Source: Owenweeksia sp965229445 (lineage in GTDB: Bacteria > Bacteroidota > Bacteroidia > Flavobacteriales > Schleiferiaceae). From it: DNA of 64,000 bases. Position numbers and translations under genes: made by a program. The notes below the pieces were generated by a model that was given only the letters and a program-made list of their open reading frames with translations, had not been told where the DNA came from and did no database searches. The DNA lies in the NCBI GenBank assembly GCA_965229445.1, contig OZ245876.1, positions 3,410,001-3,474,000 on the forward strand, read 5' to 3'. Shown here piece by piece: positions 62,056 to 64,000 of the stretch. Each line of letters opens with the position of its first letter. Positions within the stretch are counted from its first letter, which is position 1.

Positions 62056-63723
62056 CTAAAATTCCACGATACTAATGCTGTATTTACGCTTGAAATCCCT
62101 GGTAGGTATGAGCAGCTTGTTGCCCGCTCCTAAAAACATTGGGTCGTCACCTAAAATGACTTCATCAATAAAATCCACTTCCTCTGAACAGGTTTTCTCC
62201 CTGGCATTTAGCGCCACCAGCTTGCCGAAGCTCATAATATCATCCACCCTGCTGAAATTCACATTTTTCATATAACCTGCTCCTCTCGATACGCGTTTTT
62301 TAACCCCTTGAGAGATTCCTCCATTCTGCTGCCGAAAAAGAATATACATTACCTCACCCGCCTCAACAGATTGCACGGCAATGTCATAGGTATCTTCCAT
62401 CTCTCCTTTTTCTATATAATACATCGCCTCTAAAGATCCTGTGGTAGCGTTAATTTGAAATACAACATACTGCTTTGGTCCGGCAGCAATGGCCAGGACA
62501 TCACCATTAGGCGCCTTCAGATAACTGATGAATTTTATATCCTTAAACTTAACCTTGGCCTTCTTTCCTCCGGGACTAATCGCATTCGGATTGATATCAT
62601 CATAGCTATACACATTTTGATGGGTGAGTTTGTTGTCCTCAAACCTCACTATCTCGAGATGGGTAGGTTTTCCTACATCAAAACGATAATACTTATCGTG
62701 ATCGCCATTCACGGAGCTAATCATAAAGTTGGTATTATCAAAACCAAACACGCCAAAATTTCCCCTAACTGATTTCCCCTGAAAGGTGATATTTTGATCT
62801 ACATCTCCGTTTAAATCAAAAGTGACATACGATAGATATGGTACGCCCTTCGCCTGATATTTATTCATCTCACTGGAACTGGTTGGGGCATTAAGCGGTG
62901 CCAATAAGACCGCACGATCTCCGTTGGTGGCATAACCATCAACCGCTTTGGTAAAGTTATAATCGAATACTACCTGCTTTTGATTAGTAAACTCTTTAGA
63001 GGGCCCATCAAATCTGCCCGTGGAAAGCACATTGGATGAATACTTTCCCTCTTTGTAGAGCTGTACATCTTTACCCACATAGGCAATAGAGCCATTGGTA
63101 CTTAAGAAGCCTTCCGTGCCCACTTTAAAAACACCCACAATTATATTGTGGTTTATGGTGATGTTCTCTTTCGGTTTTACGTGCGTTGAAATGATGTTCA
63201 CCTTGCTTCCGGATTTAAAAGTTTCGTCCTCCTTAAACTTAAAGCCTTTGAATACCGAAGCATAGGTAGTTACATAAGGCCCATAGTTGGTGCTCGTGGC
63301 GTACTGGGGTTCAAATGTTCCCTTTTCTATTTTCATACTTCCCAGCACTCCCGAAGCCGTGACCAGGCGGAGGGCATTTTTATCTCCATTGGGATAACTA
63401 ATAGTGGTACTCGAGGGAATGGTGATGTTGTACTTGGAATCAATATCTCCTCCTTCATAAATTTCACTATCAATGCCTAGAAATTCACCAGCCGGAGATA
63501 CTTTTAAAACATCAAAGCCTAGCTGCTTCTTTTTGAGATCATAGCTGATATATGTGGTTACATTGTTGTCCGCATCTAAAGAAGTTGCCACATACATCCC
63601 CTTCTTTTTTGCAGTTTTTGAAATTGGAAGATCTACATCGGTGCGATTGAGCTTTTGTCCGCTGCTATGAAGTACGCAAAACACGAGCACACCAGAGATC
63701 AACACTGAAAATTTACTTTTCAT
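62056..63723 (-). CDS. Secreted protein of unknown function
   Basis: 555 aa with a signal peptide (LHSSGQ, about residue 23). I do not recognise the family. The body is beta-rich with repeated strand patterns (VDGYATNGDRAVLLAPL, APNGDVLAIAAGPKQYVVFQI, SFGKLVALNAREK), suggesting a beta-propeller-like fold with sequence units of about 60-70 residues. Few cysteines, no enzyme motif, no sorting domain of the type IX kind at the C-terminus (it ends KYSISIVEF). A good hairpin terminator follows and no promoter box was seen; it appears monocistronic. Confidence 0.75.
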   Translation of the reverse strand: MKSKFSVLISGVLVFCVLHSSGQKLNRTDVDLPISKTAKKKGMYVATSLDADNNVTTYISYDLKKKQLGFDVLKVSPAGEFLGIDSEIYEGGDIDSKYNITIPSSTTISYPNGDKNALRLVTASGVLGSMKIEKGTFEPQYATSTNYGPYVTTYASVFKGFKFKEDETFKSGSKVNIISTHVKPKENITINHNIIVGVFKVGTEGFLSTNGSIAYVGKDVQLYKEGKYSSNVLSTGRFDGPSKEFTNQKQVVFDYNFTKAVDGYATNGDRAVLLAPLNAPTSSSEMNKYQAKGVPYLSYVTFDLNGDVDQNITFQGKSVRGNFGVFGFDNTNFMISSVNGDHDKYYRFDVGKPTHLEIVRFEDNKLTHQNVYSYDDINPNAISPGGKKAKVKFKDIKFISYLKAPNGDVLAIAAGPKQYVVFQINATTGSLEAMYYIEKGEMEDTYDIAVQSVEAGEVMYILFRQQNGGISQGVKKRVSRGAGYMKNVNFSRVDDIMSFGKLVALNAREKTCSEEVDFIDEVILGDDPMFLGAGNKLLIPTRDFKRKYSISIVEF

Positions 63724-63804
63724 TGTTGCTTGTTTTGGTTGATTGAAGATTGAACTATGAAGTTAAGAATAATCCTTTAAATAGAAAGAAATAAAGCGGA
63801 TGTC

Positions 63805-63835
63805 TTTGACAAGTGTGTTGCTAATGATAGCTTTG
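63805..63835 (+). promoter_or_regulatory. Promoter of the partial gene at the window end
   Basis: TTTG (63805-63808), a 19-bp spacer and TAGCTTTG (63828-63835), an ideal match to the Bacteroidetes -33/-7 consensus and spacing. Transcription would start near 63841, about 26 nt before the ATG at 63867. Confidence 0.7.
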
Positions 63836-63866
63836 ATTCAATTAAGTCTAATCAAGCTTCTCGAAT

Positions 63867-64000
63867 ATGAGAAATTACGCACTCGTGTTACTCTTAATCT
63901 CCAATTTGGTGATTTATCTCACTCAGGATATGAGCGGTATTAGTGGTGGAAGTCTTAGTTTTTTACTGACGCTGGTAGTGGTGGTACTTGCTGCCTTCAC
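63867..64000 (+). CDS. Membrane protein, N-terminal part only (runs off the window)
   Basis: ATG at 63867 opens a frame without a stop to the end of the window (44 full codons). It has two hydrophobic segments, ALVLLLISNLVIYLT and FLLTLVVVVLAAF, separated by a short Gly/Ser-rich loop (QDMSGISGGS). The strong upstream promoter makes it likely to be real. Function cannot be assigned from this part. Confidence 0.55.
   Translation, partial: MRNYALVLLLISNLVIYLTQDMSGISGGSLSFLLTLVVVVLAAF

Overview
The window is 64 kb of compact chromosome from a Bacteroidota bacterium, most likely on the Flavobacteriia/Cryomorphaceae side. The evidence is gene content (gldH, a porZ-type type IX secretion gene, ricT, DUF4292 and DUF4837 lipoproteins, a CHU-type surface protein), weak or absent Shine-Dalgarno sites, and repeated exact copies of the Bacteroidetes promoter -7 box TAnnTTTG in front of operons. 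I saw no rRNA, tRNA, CRISPR array, insertion sequence or phage. No gap without a gene exceeds 300 bases except the scoA-scoB interval (34582-35204), which holds a small gene.

Layout. 2-4063 (+): end of uvrC, an exported patatin/surface-antigen phospholipase and a Crp/Fnr regulator. 4085-9795 (+): a TetR regulator with an operator on its own promoter, followed by a LolA-like periplasmic protein, two FtsX/MacB-type permeases, their ATPase and an outer-membrane barrel; this looks like a self-contained envelope lipid or lipoprotein transport system. 9810-16647 (-): EnvC-type protein, DUF4292 lipoprotein, TPR protein, sugar nucleotidyltransferase, dUTPase and Wzx-type flippase. 16781-20145 (+): M28 peptidase, gpsA, nitroreductase. 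20226-26739 (+): two membrane proteins, tatA, gatA, a LysM lytic transglycosylase and a DUF4837 lipoprotein. 26732-29757 (-): recO and a PorZ-like protein. 29899-33822 (+): ricT, gldH, PBP1A.

33883-35861 (+): the two CoA-transferase subunits scoA and scoB, separated by a four-helix-bundle (S23) gene flanked by inverted heptamer-repeat arrays. 35871-41565 (+): a GT2 polyprenyl-phosphate-type glycosyltransferase and three large membrane proteins resembling GT-C glycosyltransferases, facing an AlgI/AlgJ-like acyltransferase pair (41568-44104, -). 44190-50245 (-): fused two-domain ABC ATPase, PolB-like exonuclease, agmatinase-family enzyme and a lamin-tail surface protein. 50295-51935 (+): asd and exported msrA. 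51945-54732 (-): arginine decarboxylase, a deoxyhypusine-synthase-like enzyme and a small acidic protein; the decarboxylase carries a perfect 21-bp in-frame tandem duplication. 54897-61905 (-): kbl and an RND efflux operon. 62056-63723 (-): a secreted protein I do not recognise. 63867-end (+): start of a membrane protein behind a near-consensus promoter.

Most of this is Bacteroidota core (envelope building, polyamines, secretion). The less ordinary items are the TetR-controlled Lol-like operon, the S23 cassette between scoA and scoB, the speA duplication, the GT2/GT-C locus and the AlgJ-like protein that appears to lack its catalytic Asp.
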